Positions 50,598 to 59,162 of a stretch of 64,000 bases of DNA are shown here, in pieces. Within the stretch, counting starts at the first letter, position 1; every line of letters starts with the position of its first letter. The notes under the pieces were generated by a model. The model was not told where the DNA came from. It did no database searches and saw only the letters and a list, made by a program, of their open reading frames with translations. The DNA is taken from NCBI GenBank assembly GCA_015075185.1, contig JABTUW010000003.1:1178001-1242000 (forward strand), written 5' to 3'. The translations under genes were made by a program, and so were the position numbers. Source of the DNA: Anaerolineales bacterium (GTDB lineage Bacteria; Chloroflexota; Anaerolineae; 4572-78; J111).

Positions 50598-50627
50598 AAC
50601 CACAGATTACACAGATTGCACAGATTG
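50598..50627. repeat. CACAGATTACACAGATT-type repeat, left arm of the GxxExxY unit
   Basis: An internally repetitive stretch (ACAGATT occurs three times) that is the inverted counterpart of 51082-51111. It lies between the mnmA start and the GxxExxY stop and removes the normal ribosome-site region of mnmA. Confidence 0.75.
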
Positions 50628-50653
50628 GAAATAAAAAACTAGAGTTAATCTCC

Positions 50654-51028
50654 TCATAATACTCGACGAGTATGTTGTAAGGAAACCGAGCCGAAGTTGA
50701 TGAGTAATCCAACTCGATACCCTGTGCCCTTAAGATAGTTGAGTAACTGCGCCTCATCAATTTCAGTCAATTGTTTGGTTGCCTTTAATTCAACAACAAG
50801 CTTTTCTTCCATCAAAAAATCAGCATAAAACTTACCTGCAATAATATCTTTGTACCGAACAGTAAGTTCTGCTTGACGCTGATATCTAAGGCCACGTTGC
50901 TTAAATTCATAATCTAACGCTTCTTCATAGACCGACTCCAAAAAGCCTGGTCCCAGTAAACGATGCACCTCCATCGCCGCACCGATAACTGCAAAAGAGA
51001 GGTCCCGGTACAAGAATTGCTGGGCCAT
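50654..51028 (-). CDS. GxxExxY protein (PD-(D/E)xK nuclease superfamily)
   Basis: A 124-residue protein of the GxxExxY family, named for 'GFLESVYEEAL' at residues 28-38 (Gly28, Glu31, Tyr34). The following 'FYADFLMEEKLVVELKAT' resembles the Asp and Glu-x-Lys of PD-(D/E)xK nucleases, and the tail has 'LLINFG'. Members are found in many bacteria; their function is unknown. A GAGG site precedes the ATG. The gene lies between inverted CACAGATT-type repeats and splits the cysteine desulfurase and mnmA genes, so it looks like an inserted cassette. Confidence 0.85.
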   Translation of the reverse strand: MAQQFLYRDLSFAVIGAAMEVHRLLGPGFLESVYEEALDYEFKQRGLRYQRQAELTVRYKDIIAGKFYADFLMEEKLVVELKATKQLTEIDEAQLLNYLKGTGYRVGLLINFGSVSLQHTRRVL

Positions 51029-51081
51029 GATTCCTCATAAAAGATAAGCCACAGACGACCAAAGAGCTAGTAGATTGAAAG

Positions 51082-51111
51082 AATCTGTGTAATCCGTGCA
51101 ATCTGTGGTTT
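51082..51111. repeat. CACAGATT-type repeat, right arm of the GxxExxY unit
   Basis: AATCTGTGTAATCCGTGCA continuing to GGTTT is the inverted, slightly diverged copy of 50598-50627. Together the arms flank the GxxExxY gene, which is about 450 bases long between them. Confidence 0.75.
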
Positions 51112-51116
51112 AAATA

Positions 51117-52292
51117 CTAAGCATAAGCGGGATCCAATTGGCGTACTTTCTCAATAATGCCGGGCAGGATTTCCAGCGTGGTGTCAATATCGGCCTCGGT
51201 GGTTTGCCGCCCGACGGTCAGGCGCAGCGCGCCGAGGGCTAAATCGTGCGGGAGGCCCATCGCCGTCAGTACGTGGCTGGGTTCGGGCATGCCGGTGGTG
51301 CAAGCGCTGCCGCTGGCGGCCTCGATGCCGGCCATATCCAGGTGCATCAACATGGCGTCGGCTTCGCAGCCCTCGAAGACAAAGCTGGCGTGGTTAGCCA
51401 GCCGCCGGGTGGGATGGCCGGTCAAGTGACTGCCGGAGATGGTTCCCAGGACGCCGGCTATCAGGCGGTCGCGCAGCGCCTCTTGCCGCGTGTTTTCCAC
51501 CGGACGCTGAGCCTGAACCAGTTCCAGCGCCTTGGCAATACCGACGATATACGGCACATTTTCCGTGCCGGGCCGGCGGTTGTTTTCGTGGCTGCCGCCG
51601 GTAAAGGGCGACAGCAGCAGTGTGTTCTTGCGCACGTACAAGATGCCGATGCCTTTGGGCGCATAAATTTTATGGCCCGAAATCGCTAACAGATCAACAT
51701 TCAACGAGTCCACATTCAGCGGCTCATAAGCCGCCGCCTGAACCGCGTCGGTGTGGAAGGCGATGCCCCGCTCGCGGGCCAGCGCCCCGATTTCAGCAAC
51801 CGGCTGCAAGGAACCGACCTCGTTGTTGGCATACATCACGCTGATCAGCACCGTCTCAGGCCGGATGGCAGCGGCAATGTCGGTGGGATTGACTACGCCG
51901 TAACGGTCTACCGGCACAACCGTCTGCTCAAAATCAAACTTGTCGCACAACTGGTTGAAGGTGTGATCTACAGCATGGTGCTCGATAGGGGTGGTGATCA
52001 GATGATTGCCTTTGCCGGCCTGCCGCTGCGCCCAGGCTACGCCGCGAATGGCAATGTTGTCGCTCTCGCTACCGCAGGCGGTGAAGACGATTTCTTTGGG
52101 CGAGCAGCCCAGAATATCGGCTACGGTGTGGCGGGCGTCGTCAATGGCGCGGGCGCTGGCGCGAGCCTGTTTGTGCAAGCCGGAGGCGTTGCCGTAAATC
52201 TGGCTGAAATAGGGCAGCATCACTTCGACCACCTGCGGATCGGTAGGCGTAGAGGCGGCGTGATCCAGATAGATTTCTCTTTGTGGACTCAT
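51117..52292 (-). CDS. Cysteine desulfurase (NifS/IscS-like)
   Basis: A 391-residue PLP enzyme that moves sulfur from cysteine to an enzyme persulfide. 'YLDHAASTPTDPQVVEVM' opens the fold, the PLP Lys is in 'ISGHKIYAPKGIGILYV', and the persulfide Cys is in 'ASGSACTTGMPEPS'. The Cys loop is long, as in group I enzymes (IscS and NifS). No iscU or other cluster gene is adjacent. With mnmA two genes downstream, it most likely feeds tRNA thiolation. The strand and spacing indicate that the GxxExxY unit interrupts a former operon. Confidence 0.93.
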   Translation of the reverse strand: MSPQREIYLDHAASTPTDPQVVEVMLPYFSQIYGNASGLHKQARASARAIDDARHTVADILGCSPKEIVFTACGSESDNIAIRGVAWAQRQAGKGNHLITTPIEHHAVDHTFNQLCDKFDFEQTVVPVDRYGVVNPTDIAAAIRPETVLISVMYANNEVGSLQPVAEIGALARERGIAFHTDAVQAAAYEPLNVDSLNVDLLAISGHKIYAPKGIGILYVRKNTLLLSPFTGGSHENNRRPGTENVPYIVGIAKALELVQAQRPVENTRQEALRDRLIAGVLGTISGSHLTGHPTRRLANHASFVFEGCEADAMLMHLDMAGIEAASGSACTTGMPEPSHVLTAMGLPHDLALGALRLTVGRQTTEADIDTTLEILPGIIEKVRQLDPAYA

Positions 52293-52327
52293 AACATCAC
52301 CTTAACACTTTAACTTTCAGAAAGATT

Positions 52328-52382
52328 GGGAGGCTGGAAGACTAGAAAATTTTTTCCAATCTTCCAAACTTCCAGCCTTCCT
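52328..52382. repeat. GGAAGGCTGG-type repeat, copy 2
   Basis: AGGCTGGAAG (52331-52340) pairs perfectly with CTTCCAGCCT (52369-52378), with a T-run at the centre. It aligns with 28126-28181 over most of its length. Confidence 0.7.
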
Positions 52383-52427
52383 GTATAGTTAAATATACTC
52401 AAAAAAGCTTCTAACCCCAAACTCACC

Positions 52428-53420
52428 CTAACTCTTGACCAGCTGGGCCAAGTTATTCAACTCCACGTCAATGCCCATGACGATGATCGCCGCGCCAGGA
52501 AGCAGCTTGGTATCGGAATTGGGGTGGGCCAGCCGGGTCTGCTCCGGGTGAGAAACGGCCAGGACGGTGACATTGAGCTGGGCTTCCCGCAGGGTCAGGC
52601 CGGCCAGGGACGAATTAGGGCTGATGACAAATTCTTCCAGGCGCATTTGCTCGCCGCCAAACTCCAAGACGCCGTCCAGAAAGCTGGTCACATTGGGATG
52701 GGTCAATAATTGAGCCACCCGCCGCCCGGCAATGGCATAGGGCGAGATGACCGTACCGGCCCCGGCCCGCTCCAACTTGGGGATGGATGCTTCCGAATTA
52801 CAGCGAGCAATAACGTGGAGGTCCGACCGCATGCTTTTGGCGGTGAGGACGATAAAGACATTCTCGGCATCGGAGTTGGCCGCCGCCACAAGCGAACTGG
52901 CCCGCTCGATGCCAGCCTCACGCAGAACGCGTTCGTCGGCGGCGTTGCCGAGAATGGCCGGCAACCCCAGGTGATGGCATTTTTCAATCACCTCACCGCT
53001 TTGATCAATAACGATAAACGGGGCGCTGCGGGCCTTCATTTCGTTGGCTAATGAGCGTCCCATCCGGCCAAAGCCGCAAATGATGCAATGCTGGGTAATC
53101 TGGGCCAATGCTTTACGCCTCCTGCGCTCGCGAAGCTGCCCTTGCAGTTCGGCTGAGGTAAACAACTCGATCACTTTGCTGATCGAATAGGTGGCTATAA
53201 TGACACCAAAAACAATCAAGGCCAGCGTAAAAATGCGTCCCTCGGTGGAGAGGGGCCTGACCTCGCTGAAACCAATGGTGGCCATCGTAATGACGGTCAT
53301 GTAGAGGGCTTCGACAAAGGTCCAACCCTCAATGAGCATGTAGCCGCTGACGCCGAAAATCAGCAGCGCAGCCAGGAGATAGACGACGAGAAGGTTGGAT
53401 TGCTTGAAAAAGATGTTCAC
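52428..53420 (-). CDS. Potassium channel with RCK (TrkA) regulatory domain
   Basis: A 330-residue channel subunit with two transmembrane helices, a pore loop and a cytoplasmic RCK domain. The selectivity filter reads 'MATIGFSEVRPL' (residues 46-57): TIGFS where most channels have TVGYG. The RCK Rossmann fold has 'IICGFGRMGRSLANEM' (GxGxxG), and the C-terminal TrkA_C part ends in 'GAAIIVMGIDVELNNLAQ'. GTG is the start, overlapping the upstream phosphorylase stop (GTGA). The filter change could alter selectivity or conductance. Confidence 0.9.
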   Translation of the reverse strand: MNIFFKQSNLLVVYLLAALLIFGVSGYMLIEGWTFVEALYMTVITMATIGFSEVRPLSTEGRIFTLALIVFGVIIATYSISKVIELFTSAELQGQLRERRRRKALAQITQHCIICGFGRMGRSLANEMKARSAPFIVIDQSGEVIEKCHHLGLPAILGNAADERVLREAGIERASSLVAAANSDAENVFIVLTAKSMRSDLHVIARCNSEASIPKLERAGAGTVISPYAIAGRRVAQLLTHPNVTSFLDGVLEFGGEQMRLEEFVISPNSSLAGLTLREAQLNVTVLAVSHPEQTRLAHPNSDTKLLPGAAIIVMGIDVELNNLAQLVKS

Positions 53421-54721
53421 TCAATAATCATCAACGTGTGCGGCGGCGCAGGGATTGCCGACTCACTCCAGGCGACGGCAGCCAGAAGGCGCTGGCGGGC
53501 AGCTTCGAGTTTGGCCTTATCATTGGCGTGGATGGTGAACAGTGGGTCGCCTTTGGCCAGGTGCGCGCCCACTTTAGTGTGGACGAGAATACCGACAGCG
53601 TAATCAATCAGGTCACCTTTTTTGGCCCGGCCGCCGCCCAAATCTACCCCGGTCTTGCCGACTTCGGCGGCATCCACCCCGGCGATGGCACCGCTCTGCG
53701 GAGCTGCAACCGTCTCAATTAAAGAGGCAGTAGGCAGCAGGTCAGGGTTTTCCAACTGGCTGCGGTCCCCACCCTGGGCGGTGATCCACTCCACAAACTT
53801 GGCCCAGGCGCGGCCGTTGTCCAACGACTCGGCCAGCATGGCCTGGCCCTCGGCCAGATTGCCCGCCTTGCCGGCCAGTTCCAGCATTTTCCCGCCGATA
53901 GTTACACAGTGCTCGCGGAAATCGGCCGGGCCGCCGCCGTGCAGAGTCTCAATCGTCTCCCGCACCTCCAGGGCATTGCCGACAGCCGCGCCAAGTGGCT
54001 GGTTCATATCGGTTAACACGGCGGCCACCTTGCGCCCGACGCCCTGCCCGATTTTAACCATGAGCCGGGCCAACGCCTCGGCGTCGGCCACGGTTTTCAT
54101 GAATGCACCTTTACCCACCTTGACATCCAACACAATCGCATCGGCCCCCGCTGCGATTTTTTTACTCATGACGCTGGCGGCAATCAGCGGCAGGCTTTCA
54201 ACAGTGGCGGTCACATCGCGCAGCGCATAAAATCTGCCGTCAGCCGGCGCCAAGTCGGCGCTCTGACCGGAGACAACAACACCATGTTTGGCCAGCATGT
54301 CCATAAATTGGGCGGTAGACAGGCTGACATTGAAGCCGCGAATGCTTTCCAATTTGTCAATGGTACCGCCGGAAAAGCCCAGGCCGCGCCCGCTCATTTT
54401 GCCCACCGGCAGGCCGTGACAGGCCACTAAAGGGGCCACGACCAGCGTGGTTTTGTCGCCCACCCCGCCGGTCGAGTGTTTGTCCACCACAAAGGGGGCA
54501 ATGTCATGCAGGTCGAGCGTGTCGCCGGAGCGGGCCATGTGCAGGGTCAGGGCCGTCGCTTCGGCCTCGGTCATGCCGTTCAGCAGCACCGCCATGCACC
54601 AGGCGCTGGCCTGGTAGTCGGGGATGTCACCCCGGGTGTAGCCTTCGACAAAAAATTTGAGTTCGTCGCTGGTCAATTCCTGCTTATCTCGTTTTTTAGC
54701 AATAATGTCAACGGCGCGCAT
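53417..54721 (-). CDS. Pyrimidine-nucleoside phosphorylase (thymidine phosphorylase family)
   Basis: A 434-residue enzyme that splits thymidine or uridine with phosphate. The family signature 'SGRGLGFSGGTIDKLESI' (about residues 107-124) and the phosphate site 'VDKHSTGGVGDKTTL' are intact. The start at 54721 ('MRAVDIIAKKRD') follows a GAGAGGAA site; the longer frame adds seven residues. Deciding between DeoA and Pdp is not possible by eye. Its stop overlaps the potassium channel start, and it is 10 bases after the SppA stop, so all three lie on one transcript. Confidence 0.9.
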   Translation of the reverse strand: MRAVDIIAKKRDKQELTSDELKFFVEGYTRGDIPDYQASAWCMAVLLNGMTEAEATALTLHMARSGDTLDLHDIAPFVVDKHSTGGVGDKTTLVVAPLVACHGLPVGKMSGRGLGFSGGTIDKLESIRGFNVSLSTAQFMDMLAKHGVVVSGQSADLAPADGRFYALRDVTATVESLPLIAASVMSKKIAAGADAIVLDVKVGKGAFMKTVADAEALARLMVKIGQGVGRKVAAVLTDMNQPLGAAVGNALEVRETIETLHGGGPADFREHCVTIGGKMLELAGKAGNLAEGQAMLAESLDNGRAWAKFVEWITAQGGDRSQLENPDLLPTASLIETVAAPQSGAIAGVDAAEVGKTGVDLGGGRAKKGDLIDYAVGILVHTKVGAHLAKGDPLFTIHANDKAKLEAARQRLLAAVAWSESAIPAPPHTLMIIE

Positions 54722-54731
54722 AACATTCCTC

Positions 54732-55688
54732 TCAAGGAGCAATATACAAATACATCAACGGCGATCCGGCGTTAAAATGGAGCAGTTGCTTGACCTCCTC
54801 GACCGGGCTGGGGCGATTGAAGGCGCCGCCGAGGGCCTCAAAAAAACTAACCGGGCGGTCATATTCAACGATGCGCGGCTCGCCGGTGATGCCGCCTAGT
54901 TCGGCGGCCCGGTCTATAGCGTCGGGCAGGTAGCCCAGGTTGTCTACCAGGCCCATCTCTTTGGCCTGCTTGCCGGTACAAATCCGGCCATCGGCCAGCG
55001 CCCGGACCTGTTCTTCGCTCATCTTGCGCCCTTCGGCCACGATGCGGACAAAGCCAGCATAGGCTTCGTCAATAATCGCCTGCCATAGGGCTTGATCTTC
55101 GGGCGTGAACTCACGGAAGGGGTTGCCGGTATCCTTAAATTTGCCGCTCTTGACCGTGACCGCCGTGACCCCATACTCCTGTGCAAATTCCTCCAGGTTG
55201 AGAAATTGGCTGATGACGCCAATGGAGCAGGTCAGGGTGTGCGGGCTGGCCCAGATTTCCTGGGTTGGGGCGGAAACATAGTAGCCGCCGGAAGCGGCCA
55301 GGCTGCCCATCGCCGCAATAATGGGTTTGTTCATCTCTTTGATTTGTAGGTAGATTTCGTCGGAAGCAAAGACGCTACCGCCCGGACTATCTACAAATAA
55401 GATCACCGCTTTGACACTGTTATCTTCGTTAGCTTTTTTGAGGCTTTCGATGACCTCCTGGCTGAAAGCGCCGCCGCTGTCGGCGCTAAAAGGGTTCGGC
55501 GCGGGGGCTTCGCCGGCCAGGATGACGCCTTCGACGCGAACAATGGCGACCGCATCGCCAAAAGCCGGGCCACGATCCATGCGGTCCATACTACTGGCGG
55601 CCCACAAGCCCAGGCCCACAAAGGCCGCGCAAACCAGCAGCCCAACCAGGGTCAGGCCAATAATCCAATACCAAGTCTTTCTCTTCAT
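54732..55688 (-). CDS. sppA: Signal peptide peptidase SppA (short form)
   Basis: A 318-residue inner-membrane protease that degrades leftover signal peptides. The start at 55688 ('MKRKTWYWIIGLTLVGLLV') has AGGAGC; the longer frame to 55832 is not needed. One N-terminal transmembrane helix is followed by the S49 domain with catalytic Ser in 'AMGSLAASGGYYVSAP' and Lys in 'TVKSGKFKDTGNPF', the 36K-type Ser-Lys dyad. The end ('GGAFNRPSPVEEVKQLLHF') is normal length. It begins a minus-strand operon continuing to the potassium channel. Confidence 0.93.
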   Translation of the reverse strand: MKRKTWYWIIGLTLVGLLVCAAFVGLGLWAASSMDRMDRGPAFGDAVAIVRVEGVILAGEAPAPNPFSADSGGAFSQEVIESLKKANEDNSVKAVILFVDSPGGSVFASDEIYLQIKEMNKPIIAAMGSLAASGGYYVSAPTQEIWASPHTLTCSIGVISQFLNLEEFAQEYGVTAVTVKSGKFKDTGNPFREFTPEDQALWQAIIDEAYAGFVRIVAEGRKMSEEQVRALADGRICTGKQAKEMGLVDNLGYLPDAIDRAAELGGITGEPRIVEYDRPVSFFEALGGAFNRPSPVEEVKQLLHFNAGSPLMYLYIAP

Positions 55689-55737
55689 AAGATAGCTCCT
55701 TAAACTGTAAAGGGAGAAGTTGAGGTTTACGGTAAAG

Positions 55738-55768
55738 ATTATACCACACTTGGGAGCAAACGTTTCAA
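55738..55768 (-). promoter_or_regulatory. Promoter of the sppA operon
   Basis: On the minus strand, TATAAT (55743-55738) has the TGG extension and a weak TTGAAA at 55768-55763 with 19-base spacing. The leader to the sppA ATG is about 49 bases. Confidence 0.5.
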
Positions 55769-55809
55769 TCGGCTGGGGGACTGAACCGATAATGCGGCGG
55801 CGCCTAACT

Positions 55810-55838
55810 TTGGAAACAATCTGCAAAGCCACTATAAT
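55810..55838 (+). promoter_or_regulatory. Promoter of the ABC1-kinase gene
   Basis: TTGGAA (55810-55815) and a perfect TATAAT (55833-55838) are spaced by 17 bases. The GTG start at 55872 is 33 bases further on. Confidence 0.65.
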
Positions 55839-55871
55839 CAGTAGAACTTGTAACGAAAGCGATCAAACTGC

Positions 55872-57668
55872 GTGTCTAACCACCAACGGACCCCAGAAGA
55901 AATTCAGCAAGATTTACACCGTGAACTCGGCCAGATACTCCACCCCGAGGGCCTCAAAACTGACACCGCCAAAATTGATTGGCAGCGCTACCGCAAAGTG
56001 CGCGGATTTTTTGCCAGAGCTTTTCTGTACGTCATCTGGTGGGATATTATTCTCAACCGGCCGGGGCTGAACTGGCTGCGCACCCCACCCCTGCCCCGCT
56101 GGCAGGAAATTGCCCGCCGCTATCGCACCCTGGCCGTGGAAATGGGGGGAGTACTGATCAAGCTCGGCCAATTCCTGAGCATCCGGGTAGACATCCTACC
56201 CAGCGAAGTTACCCGTGAGCTGGCCGGCCTGCAAGACGAAGTGCCCCCCGAACGGTTAGAAGCGGTCATCGCCCAGATTGAGGCCGATTTTGGCCGGCCG
56301 ATGGCCGAAATATTTACCTGGTTCTCACCGCAGCCGGTTGGGGCGGCCTCGCTGGCCCAGGTCCATCTGGCCCGGCTTCCCTCAGGCGAAGAGGTGGTGG
56401 TTAAGGCCCTGCGTCCCGGCATTGATGTGCTGGTAGAGACAGACCTGAGCGCGATTGCCCTGGCCATTCGCTGGCTGAAGTTTTACAAGCGCATTAGCAA
56501 GCGGGTTGACCTCGATTGGCTGGCCGAGGAGTTTACGGCCGTCACCCGCAACGAGCTGGATTTTAAGGCCGAGGGGCAAAACGCCGAACGCTTTGCCCAA
56601 GATTTTGCCTCGGACCCCCAGGTGTACATTCCCAAAGTTTACTGGGATTACTGCGCCGCTCGCACCCTGACCCTGGAAAATGTGGGCCACATCAAAATTG
56701 GGGATTTGACCGCCATCGAGGCAGCCGGCATCAGCCGGTCACAGGTTGCCAAAAAGTTTTACAGCATCTATATGCGCCAAATCTTTGTGACCAATTTTGT
56801 CCACGCCGACCCCCACCCCGGCAATGTCTTTATCAAGCCTCTCCCCCACCCCAATGATGAAGCAGGAACTCATTTTGGCCCTAACGATTCCGCGCCTCAT
56901 CAGCCGGACCGCCCGTTTCAAATCGTTTTTGTGGATTTTGGCATGGTCGCCGTGATTCCTGAACGGCTGCGGGCGGCGCTGCGCGAGTACGCTATTGGTG
57001 TAGGGACGCGGGATGCCCATAAAATGGTGCAAGCCTATGTTAATGCCGGGGTACTCCTGCCCGGAGCAGATCTAAAGCGGTTGGAAGAAATACACGAAGC
57101 CATGTTTGAGCGTTTCTGGGGGGTACGCATGGGCAAGATGCGGGATGTCGCCATGAATGAGGCCCGCTACTTTGTGCGCGAGTACCGGGATGTGATTTAT
57201 GAGGCCCCCTTCCAATTTCAAGTGGACATGCTTTTTGTGGTCCGCGCAGTGGGCATTCTCTCCGGTATGGCCACCAATCTCGATCCCGAATTTGACCCCT
57301 GGGCCGAAACCATCCCTTTTGCCGAGCAGTTGGCCAAAGAAGAGTTACAGCAAAATTGGCGCGGCTGGCTGCAAGAAATTGTCAGCCTGGGCCAGTTGGC
57401 CCTTAAATTGCCCGCCCAGTTGGACCATATGTTGATGCAAGCGCAGCGGGGCAATTTGGTCGTCCAAACCTCGCTGGCCCCCGATGCCCGGAAGACCATT
57501 CAACGCCTGGAACAAGCCATTCATCGCCTTACCTGGGTTGTGGTCGCCGCCAGCTTGTTGATTGCCGGGGTTAATTGGCAAACAGGCAGCAGTAACGATA
57601 ACCTGGGATACGGGTTGATGATTTTGGCCCTGCTGGCCTTTTTGTGGGGCATGTTCAAGAGGGGATAA
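55872..57668 (+). CDS. ABC1/AarF/UbiB-family atypical protein kinase
   Basis: A 598-residue membrane-associated protein kinase-like protein. The UbiB marks are intact: the inhibitory 'GGVLIKLGQFLSIR' (KxGQ), the 'PVGAASLAQVHLA' Ala-rich loop, 'VVKALRPGI' with the nucleotide Lys, 'FVHADPHPGN' (catalytic loop) and 'VFVDFGMVAV' (DFG-like). Two C-terminal transmembrane helices ('WVVVAASLLIAGV' and 'GLMILALLAFLWGMF') anchor it. Members support quinone or isoprenoid lipid metabolism (family knowledge). Start is GTG without an obvious ribosome site. It is divergent from sppA. Confidence 0.92.
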   Translation: MSNHQRTPEEIQQDLHRELGQILHPEGLKTDTAKIDWQRYRKVRGFFARAFLYVIWWDIILNRPGLNWLRTPPLPRWQEIARRYRTLAVEMGGVLIKLGQFLSIRVDILPSEVTRELAGLQDEVPPERLEAVIAQIEADFGRPMAEIFTWFSPQPVGAASLAQVHLARLPSGEEVVVKALRPGIDVLVETDLSAIALAIRWLKFYKRISKRVDLDWLAEEFTAVTRNELDFKAEGQNAERFAQDFASDPQVYIPKVYWDYCAARTLTLENVGHIKIGDLTAIEAAGISRSQVAKKFYSIYMRQIFVTNFVHADPHPGNVFIKPLPHPNDEAGTHFGPNDSAPHQPDRPFQIVFVDFGMVAVIPERLRAALREYAIGVGTRDAHKMVQAYVNAGVLLPGADLKRLEEIHEAMFERFWGVRMGKMRDVAMNEARYFVREYRDVIYEAPFQFQVDMLFVVRAVGILSGMATNLDPEFDPWAETIPFAEQLAKEELQQNWRGWLQEIVSLGQLALKLPAQLDHMLMQAQRGNLVVQTSLAPDARKTIQRLEQAIHRLTWVVVAASLLIAGVNWQTGSSNDNLGYGLMILALLAFLWGMFKRG

Positions 57669-57751
57669 AGCAGGCGTATAACCTTGTGCCTCTCCCTTGC
57701 AAGTAACCACGAGAGGCGCTCCTACATTCCGAATAATTTATGGGGTCTGAT

Positions 57752-58939
57752 TTAGTTGGGTACCCGCTCGCGCCGGGGGCTGGCTGGCTGCCCGACACGC
57801 TGGCTCGCCCGCCGGCTCTCCGGCTCGTGACGATAATCAGGGATGCCGTACACATGGACCGGGCCGCGTTTGCCTTTGACCAACACCTCGCCCAAATCCA
57901 CAAACAGAACCGGCCTTCTGGCTCGTTCTTTCTCATCCATCTCCTCGTAAACCGTCGAACTCACCACCTGGATTTGATTCTTGACCCTTTGTTCCAGCGC
58001 CTCATACGCCTCCAGGCTCAAAATAATATCGTAGCCATCTACGTTGCGGGTTAAGGCTTGCAGCCGCGCCGCCAGGTTAACGGCATCGCCGATAATTGTG
58101 TACTCGAATTGCTGCTCCGAGCCAATAGGGCCGGCGACCACGGGGCCAATACTCAGGCCCATGCCCACTTGAATCGGCGGCAGGCCCAAAACACTCCACC
58201 GCTCACTCATTTCTTCAATCGCATCTTCCAAAGCCAGCGCTGTCAGCAGCGCCGCGGTTGAGGATTTTGAGGCCGGTTCAGGAGCGGGTGCGCCAAAAAA
58301 GGCCAGAATAGAATCGCCGGCATATTTGCCGATGATCCCGCCGCCGCTGTGAACCTGGTTAGCAATGGTGGTGTAGTAGTCATTTAAGAAAAAGATAAGA
58401 TGTTCCGTGTTATGATGGCTTTCGGTGATCCGGGTAAAGTCCCGGATATCAATAAAGAGGACGCTGACCACCTGAGTGATGCCGCGAAAATCCAACCCCT
58501 TTTCCAGCAGGGATTGCCGCACCGCCGGCGACATCGTGCGGCTTAACAGATTCCAACTCCGCTGGAGATGATCCAAATTTTTAACCATGGTGTTAAAAGA
58601 GTGCGCCAATTGGCCAATTTCATCCCCGCTTTCGTCGTTAATCTGAACGGCCAGATTCCCCTGGGCCACCTGCTCGGCGGCCCTGATGATTTGCTCAATC
58701 CGCCGGACGACATATCGGGCAAAGAACAATCCCGGTCCAAGGAAAGCGGCAAATGAGATAATAGAAATGATGAGCAAAGCCGGGGGAAATTGGCCCGTGT
58801 TTAGATAAGAAAAACCTAAAGCTAAAACAATGAGGATGAATAAAATCAACAACGGAATAATAATCCAGAACCTTAAATGGGGATTGATTAACCGTTTTAC
58901 TGGGGTCTGCTTTTTTTGGTTAAAACTAAGCCAGGTCAT
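57752..58939 (-). CDS. Class III adenylate cyclase with HAMP domain
   Basis: A 395-residue membrane cyclase. Two transmembrane helices lie at about 25-47 and 55-78 with almost no external loop, followed by a HAMP domain ('RRIEQIIRAAEQVAQGNLAVQ') and a catalytic domain at about 160-345. Metal Asp residues are in 'VLFIDIRDFTRI', and the base-recognition pair is Lys in 'IIGKYAGDSI' with Asp in 'YTIIGDAVNLAAR', a combination typical of ATP use rather than GTP; Asn and Arg of 'NLAAR' are present. It thus probably makes cAMP in response to membrane or HAMP-relayed signals. No cAMP receptor is adjacent. Confidence 0.9.
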   Translation of the reverse strand: MTWLSFNQKKQTPVKRLINPHLRFWIIIPLLILFILIVLALGFSYLNTGQFPPALLIISIISFAAFLGPGLFFARYVVRRIEQIIRAAEQVAQGNLAVQINDESGDEIGQLAHSFNTMVKNLDHLQRSWNLLSRTMSPAVRQSLLEKGLDFRGITQVVSVLFIDIRDFTRITESHHNTEHLIFFLNDYYTTIANQVHSGGGIIGKYAGDSILAFFGAPAPEPASKSSTAALLTALALEDAIEEMSERWSVLGLPPIQVGMGLSIGPVVAGPIGSEQQFEYTIIGDAVNLAARLQALTRNVDGYDIILSLEAYEALEQRVKNQIQVVSSTVYEEMDEKERARRPVLFVDLGEVLVKGKRGPVHVYGIPDYRHEPESRRASQRVGQPASPRRERVPN

Positions 58940-59040
58940 TTACCAATTTTTTGGTTTTACTGATGAAACAGCCAATAATACAGCCAAACACGAAGCTGTA
59001 TTGATAATAACACTTGATGATAACCTAGACAAGTAAAGAC

Positions 59041-59065
59041 CCGACAGGTTTTAGAAGCCTGTCAG
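59041..59065. repeat. Short inverted repeat upstream of the radical SAM gene
   Basis: CCGACAGG (59041-59048) and CCTGTCAG (59058-59065) pair at seven of eight positions with a 9-base loop. It lies just upstream of a likely promoter, in the 223-base gap between the cyclase start and the radical SAM gene. Confidence 0.5.
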
Positions 59066-59078
59066 ATCTGCCGGGAGT

Positions 59079-59106
59079 TTGAGACCTCGTTCCTTTGTGC
59101 TATCAT
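59079..59106 (+). promoter_or_regulatory. Promoter of the radical SAM gene
   Basis: TTGAGA (59079-59084) and TATCAT (59101-59106) are separated by 16 bases. The ATG at 59163 is 56 bases downstream of the -10. Confidence 0.45.
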
Positions 59107-59162
59107 ATCAAACGCAATGCCCGCAGTTCTCGGGCGTTATCTTGAATGAGGGGGAATAATTA

